Positions 1-14,300 of a DNA stretch of 64,000 nt are shown piece after piece; the first letter of the stretch is position 1, and each line of letters starts with the position of its first letter. Location: the NCBI GenBank assembly GCA_035236585.1, contig CP141133.1, forward strand, positions 45,215,729-45,279,728. Direction: 5' to 3'. The notes under the pieces were generated by a model. That model was not told where the DNA came from. It did no database searches and saw nothing but the letters and a program-made list of their open reading frames with translations. This DNA is from Warburgia ugandensis. Its lineage: Eukaryota; Streptophyta; Magnoliopsida; Canellales; Canellaceae. Both the position numbers and the translations under genes were made by a program.

Positions 1-1336
1 TGAATGGATAACAAGGAGTCCTTATCAATTTTGATCTATTTAGAAATTAGATCGCTAGGTCTGCCTTTTAGGGTTCATGGGTCCTTGCCTAATTCAGTGT
101 CAGGCTAGATCCTATGATATGGATCTACTATTCAATGGTTTGACTCTATAAATTGTCTTATGATCCTAATTTTATAGTCTCATTAGGTCCGCGCATCATG
201 GTTTCCAAGACGTGTGTGCGCCCTGGTCGAACCAGGACCCATGCCTGCACGTCGTGCACACCCAAAGGTTGTGCCAGGGACCGCGTTCGCACGCACACAT
301 GCATGCCCAAGCGACGTGCGTCCTAGATGCCATCGCACAGATGCGTCTTTGGCGTAGGCATGGTGCACCTTAGCTCCCGGGCCCTCGTGTGTCCTGGTCG
401 AGCCAGGACCCATGCCCTACATCTTGCGAGCACCCAAAGGCCGCACCAGGGACCGTGTACGCACTGTCGCACAACTGGAACCTGGCCTAGGGACCCTGTC
501 CCAGGCGCACGTGAAGCATGGCGTCCCTAAGACCATTGTTCGCACAGAGCTAGATGGAACCGGCTTTCCCCAGCATGTTTTCTTGCTGGGAAATGCCAGA
601 TCCAGCACGGATCTAGCTTGGAAGAAGGAAAAACCAGAGAGAGAGGGGGAGGAAACCTACCTGGGCAGCCCCAACATGGGGCCCTCTTCCAGTGGTGCGT
701 TTCCCTGTATGCCTGCCGGAAACCCCTGTTGTCTGGAACCCATGAAGAAGGGGGGAAAACCCCAACTTCCGTTGAGGATAGAGGAAGGAGAGGGGAGGTG
801 AAGAGATGGGAGTGGCCGGCCTGTAGGGACGACTCGGGCCTGGCCGGAATGTGCAGGGAAAACCGTAGTGGGGGTTTTTTTGTTTTTTCCAGAAACCCCA
901 TCCTCAAATAGCTAAAATAATCTCGATTCTAAGAGGAGGGAATAGGGGCTTTTTATAGCCTTACTATGGCGGTGCTGCCAATGGCGGTGCCACCATTGGC
1001 AGTGGTGGAAACCTCTGGAAACTAGCGTTTGTGGAGAAATCTAGAGAAAGAAGAAGACAGGGTGCCGTTATCAAAACGGCCCTTGCATTTTCTGTCTTTT
1101 TCGTTTTTAATTTAAATTACAAAAATGCCCCTAATCTTTAAACGGCCGTAACTTCTTCATACGACTCCGTTTTCGGCGTTCTTTGAGGCGTTGCATTCCA
1201 TTTTTCGAGTAGAATCTAATGGTACCAATTCTTACAAATTCCTTCATTTACTATTTTAAATAAAGTAAAACATTTAACACTATTCATTTCCCATAGAATG
1301 TCCAATTCAATAGCGTAAATTGCTCGGGGCATTACA
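1..1336 (-). mobile_element. Family B-type gypsy LTR, U3/leader part, truncated by window start
   Basis: Read on the minus strand, an LTR begins at 1336 with TGTAATGCCCCGAGC and runs leftward out of the window. It has the same order of blocks as the LTRs at 23754 and 29944: a start with the 'fourfold gene-like' block matching their first 300 bases, a TATA motif near 946-960, a C/T-rich leader, a splice-donor-like site near 659, and a GC-rich block (about 183-640). It lies inside the first LTR of the family A array: sequence resembling LTR3 around 16235 resumes at 1337. The open frames here (for example 412-801 and 527-907) overlap on both strands in the GC-rich block and match no protein I know, so I treat them as LTR sequence. 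The other LTR and the second TSD copy are outside the window. Confidence 0.8.
946..960 (-). promoter_or_regulatory. TATA box of minus-strand B-type LTR
   Basis: On the minus strand the sequence reads GGCTATAAAAAGCCC, an excellent plant TATA context, at the same relative place as the TATA in the 3' LTR at 30381. Transcription would start about 30 bases further left, in the C/T-rich leader. This is inferred from motif and position only. Confidence 0.6.
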
Positions 1337-1583
1337 CCCGGGATGTATTGTGAACCACTGAATGGATTCTGAAATTTAATAAAAGTATATTCCTTCAATG
1401 GAATTTTATCTTGTTCAAAATTCTACTTATGTTATGTATGAAGTGATGACTTGGGTTTTACAAAACAAGTTCTAAAGAAAAGAATTTTCGCTGCTTTGTT
1501 TTGCAAAATATTTTTACTACTATGGGTGCCTTGCATTTGAAAAATATATTACAAAATGTGTTACAAAAACTTGGGTCACCTCA
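1337..1583 (+). mobile_element. LTR1 of family A tandem array (3' fragment)
   Basis: These 247 bases match the 3' ends of LTR2 (to 9000) and LTR3 (to 16479), including the shared AATAAAAGTATATTCCTTCA block. They end in ...CACCTCA immediately before a primer-binding site. The rest of LTR1 was displaced to the left by the minus-strand LTR that ends at 1336. Confidence 0.85.
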
Positions 1584-3877
1584 GTTGGTATCAGAGCCAT
1601 TCACCCAGTTCCAGTATAGTACCCTTATGTTCAATATGAAGATCGCAATCCAATTAGAGGATGAGAAATAGTGAGTGAATAAGAAATAAAATAGTATTTG
1701 ATGAGAATGAGTTATGTGATTAACTCATTAGTTAAGAATGGGTATGGAAAGAGTTATGTGATTGACTCATTATGTGAGGAGTTAATGTAATTAACTCATG
1801 GTGTACTAATGGAGTATAAGTAGATATTACTTAGTGAAATAAGTAGGAGTATTACTTGGTAAGTTAATGATATCAATATAGGAAATAGTATGTTATAGAA
1901 ACAAGTAAGGAAAACATTACAATAGAGGAAGAATTAATGTATGATATTTAGGTATAACTTGAAATCTAAAGTAAAATACCTGTAGAAATAAAATACATTA
2001 ATATTACTATTATTAGGTGAAGTAATGGAGATTTAGAGAAAGAGATAATAAATTGGAAAAATATGATGGAAAGGATGAAGAAGGATAAAATCCAACCCTT
2101 ATAGGAAAGGTGAAATAAATACTAAAGATAAAACCTTAGAAATATTACAAAATTCAAAATTATTAATAATAAATAATAAATATAAATTTAAGAGTTACAA
2201 TTACTCCATAGATGTAGTATTATGAGAATTAGCTAAAGGATTTAATCTTCAAAATAGATATAATCTTACTTGAGAAGAACTTAAGGAGATAGGTAAATAT
2301 TTTCAAAATTGGTGAATGAAAAGAATTTTAATAAAGATAAATACGAAGATAAAATTTAGAGAAATATTGATTCAACTATATGATAGAATTGAAATATGAA
2401 AATAATTATGGATTATAATTTGCATTGATGATAGAATGGAAAGTGAAGGCCTATAAATGAATGGGGATATTAATATGGTGAATTTAGAGATATTGATTCT
2501 ATTTATATGATAGATTTAATGATATTGAAAGAATTATGCAATATATCGAGGAAAAATACATTTTGAAGGAATGATGAAATGAACATGAGAAATGAACACC
2601 TATAAACAAATATAGGTAACTAAACTTAAGAGTAAATTTTGGACAAATGAGTTGATTATGAATGAGGTATGAATCCAAATTTTGGTGAAATATGTGGTTA
2701 GAAATTTCAAGATATTTTGGAGATTTTCAATTTAACATAATATTGAATGAGAAAATATCTATAGTAGTTGAGGAAAATAACATCAACTAATTTGAATAAG
2801 TGGAAAGAACAAATTTTAAGGATTAGTAGACAAAGAAGTGATTATATAAGCTTATATTGGAGAGCAACAAGTTTTCTTAGAAAGAGAAGAATGAAGGATC
2901 AAAGAGATTATGCATGAATGATATTAAGTACCCATTACTCCACATGGTTATTCCCAACCTATTATCATCAATGGGGAGCTAGAAATGAAAAATTATAGTG
3001 AGATATCAAAACAAATTTTGAGTTACAAGTTTGATGAGAATGAGAGTTATTGGATAAGTGGTGATGACATATGAAATTATTAAGAGAAAATCATGACCAT
3101 TTGGAGAATATGTTAAAAAACTTATCAACTATCTAGTAAGTATAAATGTGGATTTGAAGAAGTAAAGTTTAGGGTCATGTAAATTCTAAGAATGATATAG
3201 AAGTTGACCCAACAAAGATGGAAGATGATACTAATAACCATGACAATTAGAGAAATTTATCTCTTATTGATTGTATAACATACTATGAGGACATTCTTTT
3301 AGTATAATCTTATCATTGAGTCCATGAACTAAGAAGAGATAAATTACTTCCAAATATTGGAAGATTGTTATAAATAATAATAGTTGAAATTGTAGAATCA
3401 AAGCAATATGTCATTTTGGTAGATAGTCTAAGGACTATACATATTAGGGAAGATATGCCAAAACTATATTTATTGAAAAGGAATGAGGATGAGCAATCGA
3501 AATTAGAATAGAAAAGTATGAAGTATTGAAAGATTGGTGAAAATGAGGAGTAGAAATCTAGTATACTAGTCAAGTGAAATAGAAGATTTTAAAACAAAAG
3601 GATAACTCAGTTAATAGTTATTAATCCTTTTGGAAAGTCTAGCAAGAATCAGCTTAAGTGATTGATGCATTAGCATTATTAGTGAGATGTGTGTTTATGA
3701 CCCAAAAATGGGATTTTTCCTTTGAAAGAGAAGGTGATATGAACTGTGAATGAAAGGAAATAGAGGTTTCCTTAAGTGGCAGGGTCACATGAGCAAACTT
3801 AAGAATGTGTTAATGAAAACTCATAAGTAAGTTGAAATGCAAATTTTGAGGACAAAATTATTATAAGGGAGGAAGAT
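1584..3877 (+). mobile_element. Family A internal domain, copy 1 (no coding capacity)
   Basis: A 2294-bp internal domain bounded by LTRs. It opens with TTGGTATCAGAGCC (1585-1598), a perfect primer-binding site for initiator-Met tRNA. It closes with a 'TTTTGAGGACAAAATT' block and the purine-rich tract ATAAGGGAGGAAGAT (3863-3877) before TGTAATAACCCC. That closing block is typical of the end of plant Ty3/gypsy internal regions. The domain is strongly AT-rich and stop-ridden in all frames, with no gag, protease, RT or integrase motif visible. It reads as a LARD-type non-autonomous gypsy derivative. Copy 2 (9001-11305) is nearly the same length and closely similar throughout. Confidence 0.85.
1585..1598 (+). 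other. Primer-binding site, initiator-Met tRNA type
   Basis: TTGGTATCAGAGCC lies one base after the LTR1 end and is complementary to the 3' end of plant initiator-Met tRNA, the usual primer of plant Ty3/gypsy elements. The second copy at 9002-9015 has two changes (TTGGTACCAGAGTC). Confidence 0.9.
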
Positions 3878-4510
3878 TGTAATAACCCCAATTTTTGTAA
3901 ATTGATTAAGAAAATTAATTTAGTTTGAATTTTCAGAAATTTTAGGCTAGAATATTAGGTTATTGGAAATTCTCTTTTTATATAGATTAAAACCAAATTT
4001 AAAACTTATAAATTATGAATGTACTCAAAAACTGATCGAAATGACACTAAGTACGTTCAATTCCTAGTTAAAATGAAAATTCCATAATTTTCTTCATTTT
4101 TATGAATAAAAGGGTAAAATGGTAATTTTTCCCATAACTGAGATCTAAGACGTCAATATTTAGAATGTAATAAGAAATATGATTCCAATGCCACTAAGTA
4201 CGCTCGATTCTAAGTTCGGGAGAATAAATCAAATTTTTTCCATAAAAGGGCAAAATGGTCCTTTCACACCTCTGTGGGGCCCACAAATGAATCCAATGGA
4301 CAGTAAACATGTAATGAGTGGTCAAACAACTACCAGCTGTTATTGGAGAAGGAGGTGGTAGTGGAGAATCCAATGTTAATTTAATATTCAAAAGAATTGA
4401 AATATAATTATTACAAGTAATTATGAAAAATTCAAAAACATCCATAAATACAACCCCAAATATCCTCCAAAAATGTTCATAAAATTTACCACGATATTAT
4501 CTTACTTCTC

Positions 4511-4520
4511 CTATAAAACT
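4511..4520 (+). promoter_or_regulatory. TATA box of family A LTR2
   Basis: CTATAAAACT lies about 635 bases into LTR2. The equivalent place in LTR3 (around 11926) reads CCGACAAAACC and has lost the motif. The minus-strand family A LTR at the right end has a better one (63428-63437). Confidence 0.5.
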
Positions 4521-5983
4521 AGATTATATTCATTTCCCAATTTCCAAAACTCCCAAAAATCTCTCTTCTTTCACTTTCTCCTCTCTCTAAATTGGAACAA
4601 GAGATATAAATTCAATTAGAAACTCTATTACAGAAAAAATCTCACATATCCCACCATTCATATTGTCCTATACAATTTATCTACAAAACCCGGAAAGAAA
4701 TTTCAAGATCCAACAGTGCAATCAATGGAAAATCACAAAATAAGCAGTTATCGGGCAATCTTATCATCAATAGATATTTCTTTAAAATTGTGTTGCAAAA
4801 CCTACATTTTTCTCCAATTAGGTATATGGAAACTCTTATCATACTTATTTCATGTCATTTTATGTAATTTTTATTTTTTTGAAATTAGTCTAAGGTTAAA
4901 AATTATAAAAATAAAGTAATGATAAGAACCCTTCATTTTTGGATGATGGAGGGCTCAGATGGAAAATTTGAGTAATCCAATTGATCCATAAGGGTCCAAA
5001 ACCCTAGGGTAAGAAATATTAGCCCTTGGATGTTTTAGATATGGTTGATCTAGAGAAGGATTGATCTAACGGTCCAGATCAGACCGTCTCAACCAATCTC
5101 CCAAATCAAGCGTTGATTGGAGCCTGACCTCACTCAAATCATTTAGCCACGTTTTGGGATTGTCTAGTTACATTCTAGATCATCTTGTCATGTTCCAAAT
5201 CATCTAAAACACATTCTCATGGCTAGATCAAATTTGGGCCATCGATTTTTTTAACTAATTTTTTTTTTCTTCAATTGAGAGCTCATTTTAGCTCTGATTT
5301 TAGATCCCAAAGTTGCTATGAATTTTCAAAACCCTAAGATTGATGATTATAGTATGATTTCTAATCCTCTATATAGTTTATTTGAACAAAAACTATACAG
5401 ACTAAAATTAGCCATTGAAAATGGTAGAAAATTTACAAATGCAATTACTCACTCAATTTAAGTTTGATTTTCAATCTGTAATAAGCGATGAATAGATATT
5501 GATAAGGAGAACATACTAAACCTATAAAAACAAGATTTTAAGCATCAAACATTTCTGTTAATTAAAAATACTCTTACTTACACCTTTGATCAAGTAGATC
5601 TAGGGTGATCAAAATTGAAAATCTAGATCCACTAAGGATCTAATGATGATAAAACAGCATCGGGACGGTTGGATTAGATTGATATGAAATGAATCAAAAT
5701 GTAGGCCCTTAAATGAGAAAATGATTATGGAAAATCTCAATGGATCTCCTTGATCAGATGGATCAAGAATGATCAAGACATTTAGACCTATAAATTGAAT
5801 GATCTAAGGTTAGCATCATGTTATTATGATGTTGGATCAAATAGAAACATAAAGGATCAAGGGTTGCATTCTTAATGGAATATCAACCCTAGATCTAAAA
5901 GATGGACAAATCAAATGGTTGGATCATAAGGATAGCTTGATCACATGCTTAATTAATTGGCTTTTACAGTAAATTTGATTTAG

Positions 5984-6205
5984 TTATGATCCATGTCTAT
6001 TTTCCAATTTTAGTGTAATTATCTTTAATTTTCTAGAATAAGATGTTATAATATTATTAGTTAATTTCTTTTAAATAGAAAATTTCAATTTAGGTTATGA
6101 TCCATGTCTATTTTCCAATTTTAGTGTAATTATCTTTAATTTTCTAGAATAAGATGTTGTAATATTATTAGTTAATTTCTTTTAAATAGCAAATTTCAAT
6201 TCAGG
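5984..6205 (+). repeat. 111-bp tandem duplication private to LTR2
   Basis: Two head-to-tail copies (5984-6094 and 6095-6205), both beginning TTATGATCCATGTCTATTTT. LTR3 has a single copy near 13554. The duplication therefore arose after LTR2 and LTR3 began to diverge, or was lost from LTR3. Confidence 0.9.
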
Positions 6206-9000
6206 TCAATACTTTCAAATTTAGCATGATTGTCTTTAAGTACCTTAGAATTATTGGTGTAATTTCTTGTAATCTTAGAATTATGAAAAATACTTTAAAA
6301 GAGGTAATTGATGACATATAGATGGACTTCACTAAGTACATATACATCATGAAGTATAATCATAGTAAGGGCTATAGTTAGTAGGACAATATAAGGATTC
6401 TCAAATATGTGGCCCAAACTAGGAGAATAATAAATCCCATGAATGACACTTTAAATGTTCAAGAATTTAATTAAAATCAATTAGAAAGAGTGCTTAGGGT
6501 TAAAATGCTCATAGGAACCTTATGAAAGGTTGAGCTAAGGTCACTCTAGTGAATGCTGAACATGCTGGTTAAGGGGTTCTCTAATAGAGCCTCGCTCTTC
6601 CCCTACCTTTCATTGACGTTTGTGAGGTCTAAACAACTCCTTACATGAGGATTGAAGTAACCACTTTATGTTCAACCATTTAGCCAGTAAGCCTTATCCA
6701 ATTGGAAATAAGAGGAGTTATTTAGACTTAGGATGAAATAAGCTATCTTCAACCAGTAAAATATTAACTGGTTGAATAATAATAGTAAAAGCATAAAAGG
6801 TTAGTAAATTATCTAATCCTAGTAAAAATTGTAAGTAAGATAAGGATGATCAAATAAGATCCATAGGATCTTGAATGATCAAGAACAATGAAAATCCTAA
6901 TGTCATATTTTATTATGTATCTACGTATGTATGTTGTAGATAAATCTAGATAAAGAATCCAATCCCTTGATCAAATATGATTCAAGGAAGAGAACCAAGA
7001 TCATCCTCCTTAGGGATGATCAAACAACTGGACTTAGATCAAAGAAAACCTAGATGATAGAAGATCTAAGCCCTTGATCTTTATCAACACATATAAATTG
7101 TTGATCAAAGGATCTATGAAAGATCAAGATCAAAGAATGGAATACACAAAGACTTAGAATAGAAAATACTGAAATCTGAAAGATTAGAAGATTATTCTAA
7201 CCATCAGATCTATTAATCAATAGGATAAACACTATCTGAGGAAGATAAATCATGATAAGACACAAGATCTAAATCCTTTATATCAACAGCCAAGATTAGA
7301 CAAAGAATATAGATAGGATAAAAAAAAAAATAAGATTATTCAGATTGTATAAATATTGACAATATGTATGGATTTACAAATTTCATACGTCAATTAGGAT
7401 CATGGAAGATTTGAAGAGATGAATCACTACTTGAAGGTAGGAGGATTTTATGAATGCATCTATATGACAAATACATGTTGAATATATGATCTTATGTCTA
7501 AAAATATTGACAAGTATAATGTAAATACTTGTATTAAATTCATTGAAAACCCTTATAATCCAACCAAAACACATATGAAATGGTTAAGTTAGAATTGAGG
7601 AAAACCCTACGTGAATAGGGAACTAGAAGGAATTCCAGCCCTAGATAAATAGACAAATTGTTTGATAAGTATAAAATCAATACATGGGAATCATTCATAT
7701 AGAATGGTGATCCTTAAACTTATATAAACATGGGTATCATTCATTTTAAATGATGATCCCTAAGTTTGAAGTGACATCCTATCCTCAGTATAAGAATATT
7801 AAAATACGAGGATGATGATATAAACAGACAAGACGTCTAATAAGTAAAAGAATACTTTATATATACAAGCAAGGAGGCTTGCGGTTTTTGTTTTAAACAG
7901 GAGTATGCCTGGGGATGCTATGATAGGAGGGTTATGAGGGTTTGGCTACCCGCTCCCCAAAATATGATATATATGATGATACTATGCCCAAAGAGAGACA
8001 AAAGGTCGGGTGGGGCAATTATGGGAAGGCCACCACTGTGACTGTCTGTCTCCCCATATAAACATGACATAGATGATTTTCCACATTTGGTATTAGTGAA
8101 GTATGGAAGCAGTTATTCGAGTGCGCTGGTATTGATCAGACTGCAGCATAGTGGTCCTTTGAATATTTTGGATTATGATGCTTGGTATAAAGAGATGCTG
8201 ATACTGCCTAAATAAGGGAGTGTTTTTCCAGTAGAGTCTGGATGTTTTATCAACTAAGTATGGCTGAGTGTGATGATACTAGCCAAATGAGGGAGTATTT
8301 TCTAGCAGCATCTGGATGATTGATCGACTCAGTGTGACTGAGTGTGACTATTGATGTTTAATATATTAACTATTTTTCACAGTTTTGACCATATATATAT
8401 ATATGACATATACAGTATGTATATGCAAGGATGTACATATATGACAAAGTAAAGAGAGTGATCCATGAGTATGAATAATGGGATTATGAAGTATTAGGAT
8501 TATACTGTCAAATTGTTATGCTTCTTGAATCTCCTACCGAGCATAGCTTGCTAAGATATTGTAAATGTGTCACTGCTTACAATATCTCATATACAGAGAA
8601 GGGGAATTAGGGGCTCAAGACTTGAGAAGATTTGGAAGAATAATCAATCAGGGTATATCCCTTGCAGAGCTGTATTTTTATTTGAGAGCATTGTATTGTA
8701 TTGCGAGGTTTTAATGTATGGTGAGGTTTGAAATTTGGATTATGTAATTTGGACAATTATTGTACTATGAAGCATTGCATGGATTCTATAATTGAATAAA
8801 AGTATATTCCTTCAATGAAATTTTATCTTGTACAAAATTCTACTTATGTTATATATGAAGTGATGACTTGGGTTTTACAAAATAAGTTCCAAAGAAAAGA
8901 ATTTTTACTGCTTTGTTTTGTAAAATTTTTTTACTACTATGGGCACCCTGCCTTTGAAAAATGTATTACAAAATGTGTTACAAAAATTCAGGTCACCTCA

Positions 9001-11305
9001 GTTGGTACCAGAGTCATTCATGTAGTCACACTACAGTACCCTTATGTCTAATATGAAGATGGCGGTCCAATTAGAGGATGAGAAATAGTGAGTGAATAAG
9101 AAATAAAATGGTATTTGATGAGAATGAGTTATGTGATTAACTCATTAGTTAAGAATGAGTATAGAAAGAGTTATGTTATTGACTCATTGGGTGAGGAGTT
9201 AATGTAATTAACTCATGATGTACTAATGGAGTATAAGTAGATATTACTTAGTGAAATTAATAGGACTATTACTTAGTAAGTTAATTATATCAATATAGGG
9301 AATAATAAGTTATAGAAACAAGTAAGGAAAACTTTACAATAGAGAAAGATGTAATGTATGATATTCAGGTATAACCTAAAATCTTAAGTAAAGATACTTG
9401 TAGAAATAAAATACATTAATATTACTATTATTAGGTGAAGTAATGGAGATTAAGATAAAGAGATGATAAATTGAAAAAATATGATGGAAAGGATGAAGAA
9501 GGATAAAATCCAACCCTTATAGGAAAGGTGAAATAAATACTAAAGATAAAACCTTAGAAATATTATAAAATTCAAAATTAATAATAATAAATATAAATAT
9601 AAATATAAATATAAGAGTTACAATTACTACATAGATGTAGTATTATGATAATTTGCTAAAGGATTTAATAATCAAAATAGAGATGATCTTACTTGAGAAG
9701 AACTTAAAGAGAAAGGTAAATATTTTCAAAATTGGTGAATGAAAAGAATTTTAATAAAGATAAATACGGAGATAAAATTTAGAGAAATATTGATTCAATT
9801 ATATTATAGAATTTAAATATGAAAATAATTATGGACTATAATTTGCATTGATGATAGAATGGAAAGTGAAGACCCATAAATGAATAGGGATATTAATATG
9901 ATGAATTTAGAGATATTGATTCTATTTATATGATAGATTTAGTGATATTGAAATAATTATGGAATATATTGAGAAAAAATACATTTTGAAGGAATGGTGA
10001 AATGAACATGAGAAATGAAGACCTATAAACAAATATAGGCAACTAAACTTAAATGTAAATTTTGGACAAATGAGATGATTATGAATGACGTATGAATCCA
10101 GATTTTGGAGAAATATGTAGTTAGAAATTTCAAGATATTTTTGAGATTTTCAATTTAACATAATATTGAATGAGAAAATATCTATAGTAGTTGAGGAAAA
10201 TGACATCAACTGATTGGAATAAGTGGAAAGAACAAATTTCAAGGATTAGTAGGCAAAGATGTGATTATATAAGCTTACATTGGAGAGCAACAAGTTTCCT
10301 TAGAAAAAGAAAAATGAAGGATCAATGAGATTATACATAAATGATATTAAGTACCCTTTACTCCACATGGATGAGTTATTCTCAACCTATTATCATCAAT
10401 GGGGAGCTAGAAATGAAAAATTATAGTGAGATATCAAAACAAATTTTGAGTTATAAGTTTGATGAAAATGAGAGTTATTGGATAAGTGGTGATGACATAT
10501 GAAATTATTGAGAGAAAATCATGACCATTTGGAGAATATGTTAAAAAACTTATCAACTATCTAGTAAGTATAAATGTGGATTTGAAGAAGTAAAGTTTAG
10601 GGTCATGTAAATTCTAAGAATGATATAGAAGTTGACCCAACAAAGATGGAAGATGATACTAATAACCATGACAATTAGAGAAATTTATCTCTTATTGATT
10701 GTATAACATACTATGAGGACATTCTTTTAGTATAATCTTGTCATTGAGTACATGAACTAAGAAGAGATAAATTACTTCCAAATATTGGAAGATTGTTATA
10801 AATAATAATAGTTTAAATTGTAGAATCAAAGCAATATGTCATTTTGGTAGATAGTCTAAGGACTATACATATTAGGGAAGATATGCCAAAACTATATTTA
10901 TTGAAAAGGAATGAGGATGAGCAATAGAAATTAGAATAGAAAAGTATGAAGTATTGAAAGATTGGTGAAAATGAGGAGTAGAAATCTAGTATACTAGTCA
11001 AGTGAAATAGAAGATTTTAAAACAAACAGATAACTTAGTTAAGAGGTATTAATCCTTTTGGAAAGTCTAGCAAGAATTAGCTTAAGCAATTGATGCATTA
11101 GCATTATTAGTGAGATGTGTGTTTATGGCCCAAAAATGTGATTTTGCCTTTGAAAGAGAAGGTGATATGAACTATGAATGAAAGGAAATAGAGGTTTCCT
11201 TAAGTGGCAAGGCCACATGAGCAAACTTATGAATGAATTAATGAAGACTCATAAGTAAGTTGAAATGCAAATTTCGAGGATGAAATTATTATAAGAGAGG
11301 AAGAT
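9001..11305 (+). mobile_element. Family A internal domain, copy 2 (no coding capacity)
   Basis: A 2305-bp internal domain collinear with 1584-3877. The primer-binding site at 9002-9015 is TTGGTACCAGAGTC. The end repeats the 'gaggatgaaattattataag' block and the purine tract ATAAGAGAGGAAGAT (11291-11305) before LTR3. It is AT-rich and has no long frame; the small minus-strand frame at 10813-11001 has a counterpart at 3313-3573 in copy 1, reflecting the shared origin rather than a gene. Substitutions and small indels separate the two copies, so this is not an assembly duplication. Confidence 0.85.
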
Positions 11306-14300
11306 TGTAATAACCCCAATTTTTGTAAATTAATTGAGAAAATCAATTTAGTTTGAATTTTCAAAAATTTTGGGCTGGAATATTAGGTTATTGGAAATTC
11401 TCTTTTTATAGAGATTAAAATATGATTTAAAACCTAGAAATTATGAATGTACTCAAAAAATCAATCGAAATGACACTAAGTACGTTCAATTTCGAGTTAA
11501 AATGAAAAAATCCCTAATTTTCTTCATTTTTATGAATAAAAGGGTAAAATGGTAATTTTACCCATAACCGAGATCTAAGAAATTAATATTTAGAATGTAA
11601 TAGGAAATATGATTCCAACGCCACTAAGTATGCTCAATTCTGAGTTTGGGAGAATAAAATTGATTTTTTCCATAAAAGGGCAAAATGGTCCTTTCACACC
11701 CCCATGGGACCCACAAATGAATCCAATGGAGAGAAAACATGTAATGAGTAGTCAAACCACTACCATCTGCTAGTGGAGGATCCAATGTTAATTTAATATT
11801 AAAAAGAATTAAAACATAATTATTACAAGTAATTATGAAAAATTCAAAAACATCTGTAAATACACCCCCAAAAATCCTCAAAAAATGTTCATAAAATTTA
11901 TAATGAAATTATCTTGCTTTCCGACAAAACCAGATCTAGATTCATTTCCCAATTTCCAAACCTCCCAAAAATCTCTCTTCTTTGACTTTCTCTCTCCTCT
12001 CTCTAAATTGGAACAAGTGACATAAATTCAATTAGGCACTCTGTTCCAAATCAAATCTCATAGATCCCAACCTTTCATATTGTCTTAGACTACCTTATCT
12101 ATAAAATCCCAAAATAAATTTCAAGATCCAATGGTGCAATGAGTGAAAAATTATAAAACAAGCGTTTATCGGGAGATCTTATCATCAATGGATATTTCTT
12201 TAAAATTGTACTACAAAACCTACATTTTTCTCCAATCAAGTAGGTGGAAACTCTTATCATACTTATTTCATGTCGTTTTATGTATTTTTTATTTTTTTCA
12301 AATTAGTTTTAGGTTAAAAAGTATAAAAATCAAGTAAGGATAATAACCTTTCATTTTTGGATGATGGAGGGCTTAGATGGAAAATTTGAGCCATCCAATT
12401 GATCCAAAATAGTCCAAAACAACAAGCTAAAAAATATTAGACCTTGGATGTTTCAGATTTGGGAGTTCTATAGAAGGATTGATCCAATGATCCAGATCGG
12501 ACCATCTCAACCAATCTCCCAGATCAAGCATTGATCAGAGCCTAACCCTGCATACATCATTTACCCATGTTCTGGGAATGTCTAGTTACATTCTAGATCA
12601 TCTTACCATGTTCTAGATCATCTAAAACACGTTCTAATGGCCAGATCAATTCTGGGTTGTTGATTTTTTTTAACTAAAATATTTTTTCTTCAATTGAGAA
12701 CTCAATTTATCTTTGATTTTAGATAAACAAAGTTTCTTTGAATCTCTAATGGTGTGTAGAATCTAATGGAGATGTTAGATTTATGTTTTTAATTGTATTT
12801 ATGTATGATAATCACTAAAATTGTTCCAACAGTAATGGATCATGATCAAAATGATGTAAAATTGAAAATCTAATCAGATGGATGGATCCAGAAGGTGTCA
12901 AAACCCTAAGATTGATTATCATAGTAGGATTTCTAATCATCTATATAGTTTATTTGAACAAAAACTATACAGACTAAAATTAGGCATTGAAAATGGCTAA
13001 AGATTTAAAAGTGCAATTACTCACTCAATTTAAGTTCAATTTTCAATTTGTAAAATGCTATGAATAGAGCTTGATGAGGGGAATATATTGAACCCATAAA
13101 AACAAGATTTTAAACATCACACAATCTGTTAATTAAAAATACTCTTACTTACACCTTTGATCAAGTAGATCTAGGGTGATCAAAATTGAAAATCTAGATC
13201 CACTAAGGATCTAATGATGATAAAATAGCATGGGGATGGTTGGATTGGATTGATATAAAATAAATCAAGGTGTAGGCCCTTAAATGAGAAAATGATCATG
13301 GAAAATCTCAATTGATCTCCTTGATCGGATGGATCACAAATGATCAAGACATTTGGACCTATAAATTGAATGACCTAAGGTTAGGATCATGTTATTATGA
13401 TGTTGGATTAAATAGAAACATAAAGGATCAAGGGTTGCATTCTTAATGGAATATCAACCCTAGATCTAAAAGATGGACAAATCAGATGGTTGGATCATAA
13501 GGATAGCAATATCTAATGCTTAATTAATTGTCTTTTATAGTAAATTTGATTTAGTTATGATCCATGTATATTTTCCAATTTTAGTGTAATTATCTTTAAT
13601 TTCCTAGAATAAGATATTGTAATATTATTAGTTAATTTCTTTTAAATAGAAAATTTAAATTCAAGTCAATACTTTCCATTTTAGCATGATTGTCTTTAAA
13701 TTCGTTAGAATTATTGGTGTAATTTCTTTTAATCATAGAATTATGAAAAATAACTTAAAAGAGGTAATTGATAACATATAGACGAAATTCACTAAATACA
13801 TATATATCATGAAGTATAATCATAGTAAAGGCTATAGTTAGTAGGACAATATAAGGATTATCAAATCCTTGGGACAAACTAGGAGAATAATTAATCCCAT
13901 GAATGACATTTTAAATGTTCATGAATTTAATTAAAATCAATTAGAAAGAGTACATAGGGTTAAAATGCTCATAGGAACCTTATGAAAGGTTGAGCTAAAG
14001 TCACTAGAGTGAATGCTGAACATGGTGGTTAAGGGGGTTTGCTAATAGAGCCTCACTCTTCCCCTACCTTTCGTTGACGTTTGTGAGGTCTAAACGCCTC
14101 CTTACATGAGGATTGAAGTAACCACTTTGTGTTCAACCATTTAGCTAGTAAGCCTTAGCCAATTGGAAATAAGAGGAGCTGCTTATACTTAGGATGGAAT
14201 AAGCTATCTTCAACCAGTAAAACATTAACTGGTTGTATAATAATAGTAAGAGTATAAAAGGTTAGTAAATTATCTAATCCTAATAAAACTTGTAAGTAAG

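Larger units (their letters stand above)
3878..9000 (+). mobile_element. LTR2 of family A, central and shared, 5.1 kb
   Basis: A 5123-bp LTR starting TGTAATAACCCC and ending ...GGTCACCTCA. It is preceded by a polypurine tract and followed by a primer-binding site, so it serves as 3' LTR of copy 1 and 5' LTR of copy 2. It is collinear with LTR3 along its whole length. A TATA motif (CTATAAAACT, 4511-4520) puts U3 at about 640 bases and leaves a very long R-U5. Frames such as 4194-4445, 7383-7574 and 8815-9051 have counterparts in LTR3 but no recognisable protein character. Confidence 0.9.

Noticed and set aside
183..911. Several open frames on both strands in the GC-rich block
   Set aside because: They overlap each other in different frames, have low-complexity Arg/Pro/Gly composition expected of GC-rich DNA, and lie inside an LTR block shared with 24485-24940 and 30720-31130.
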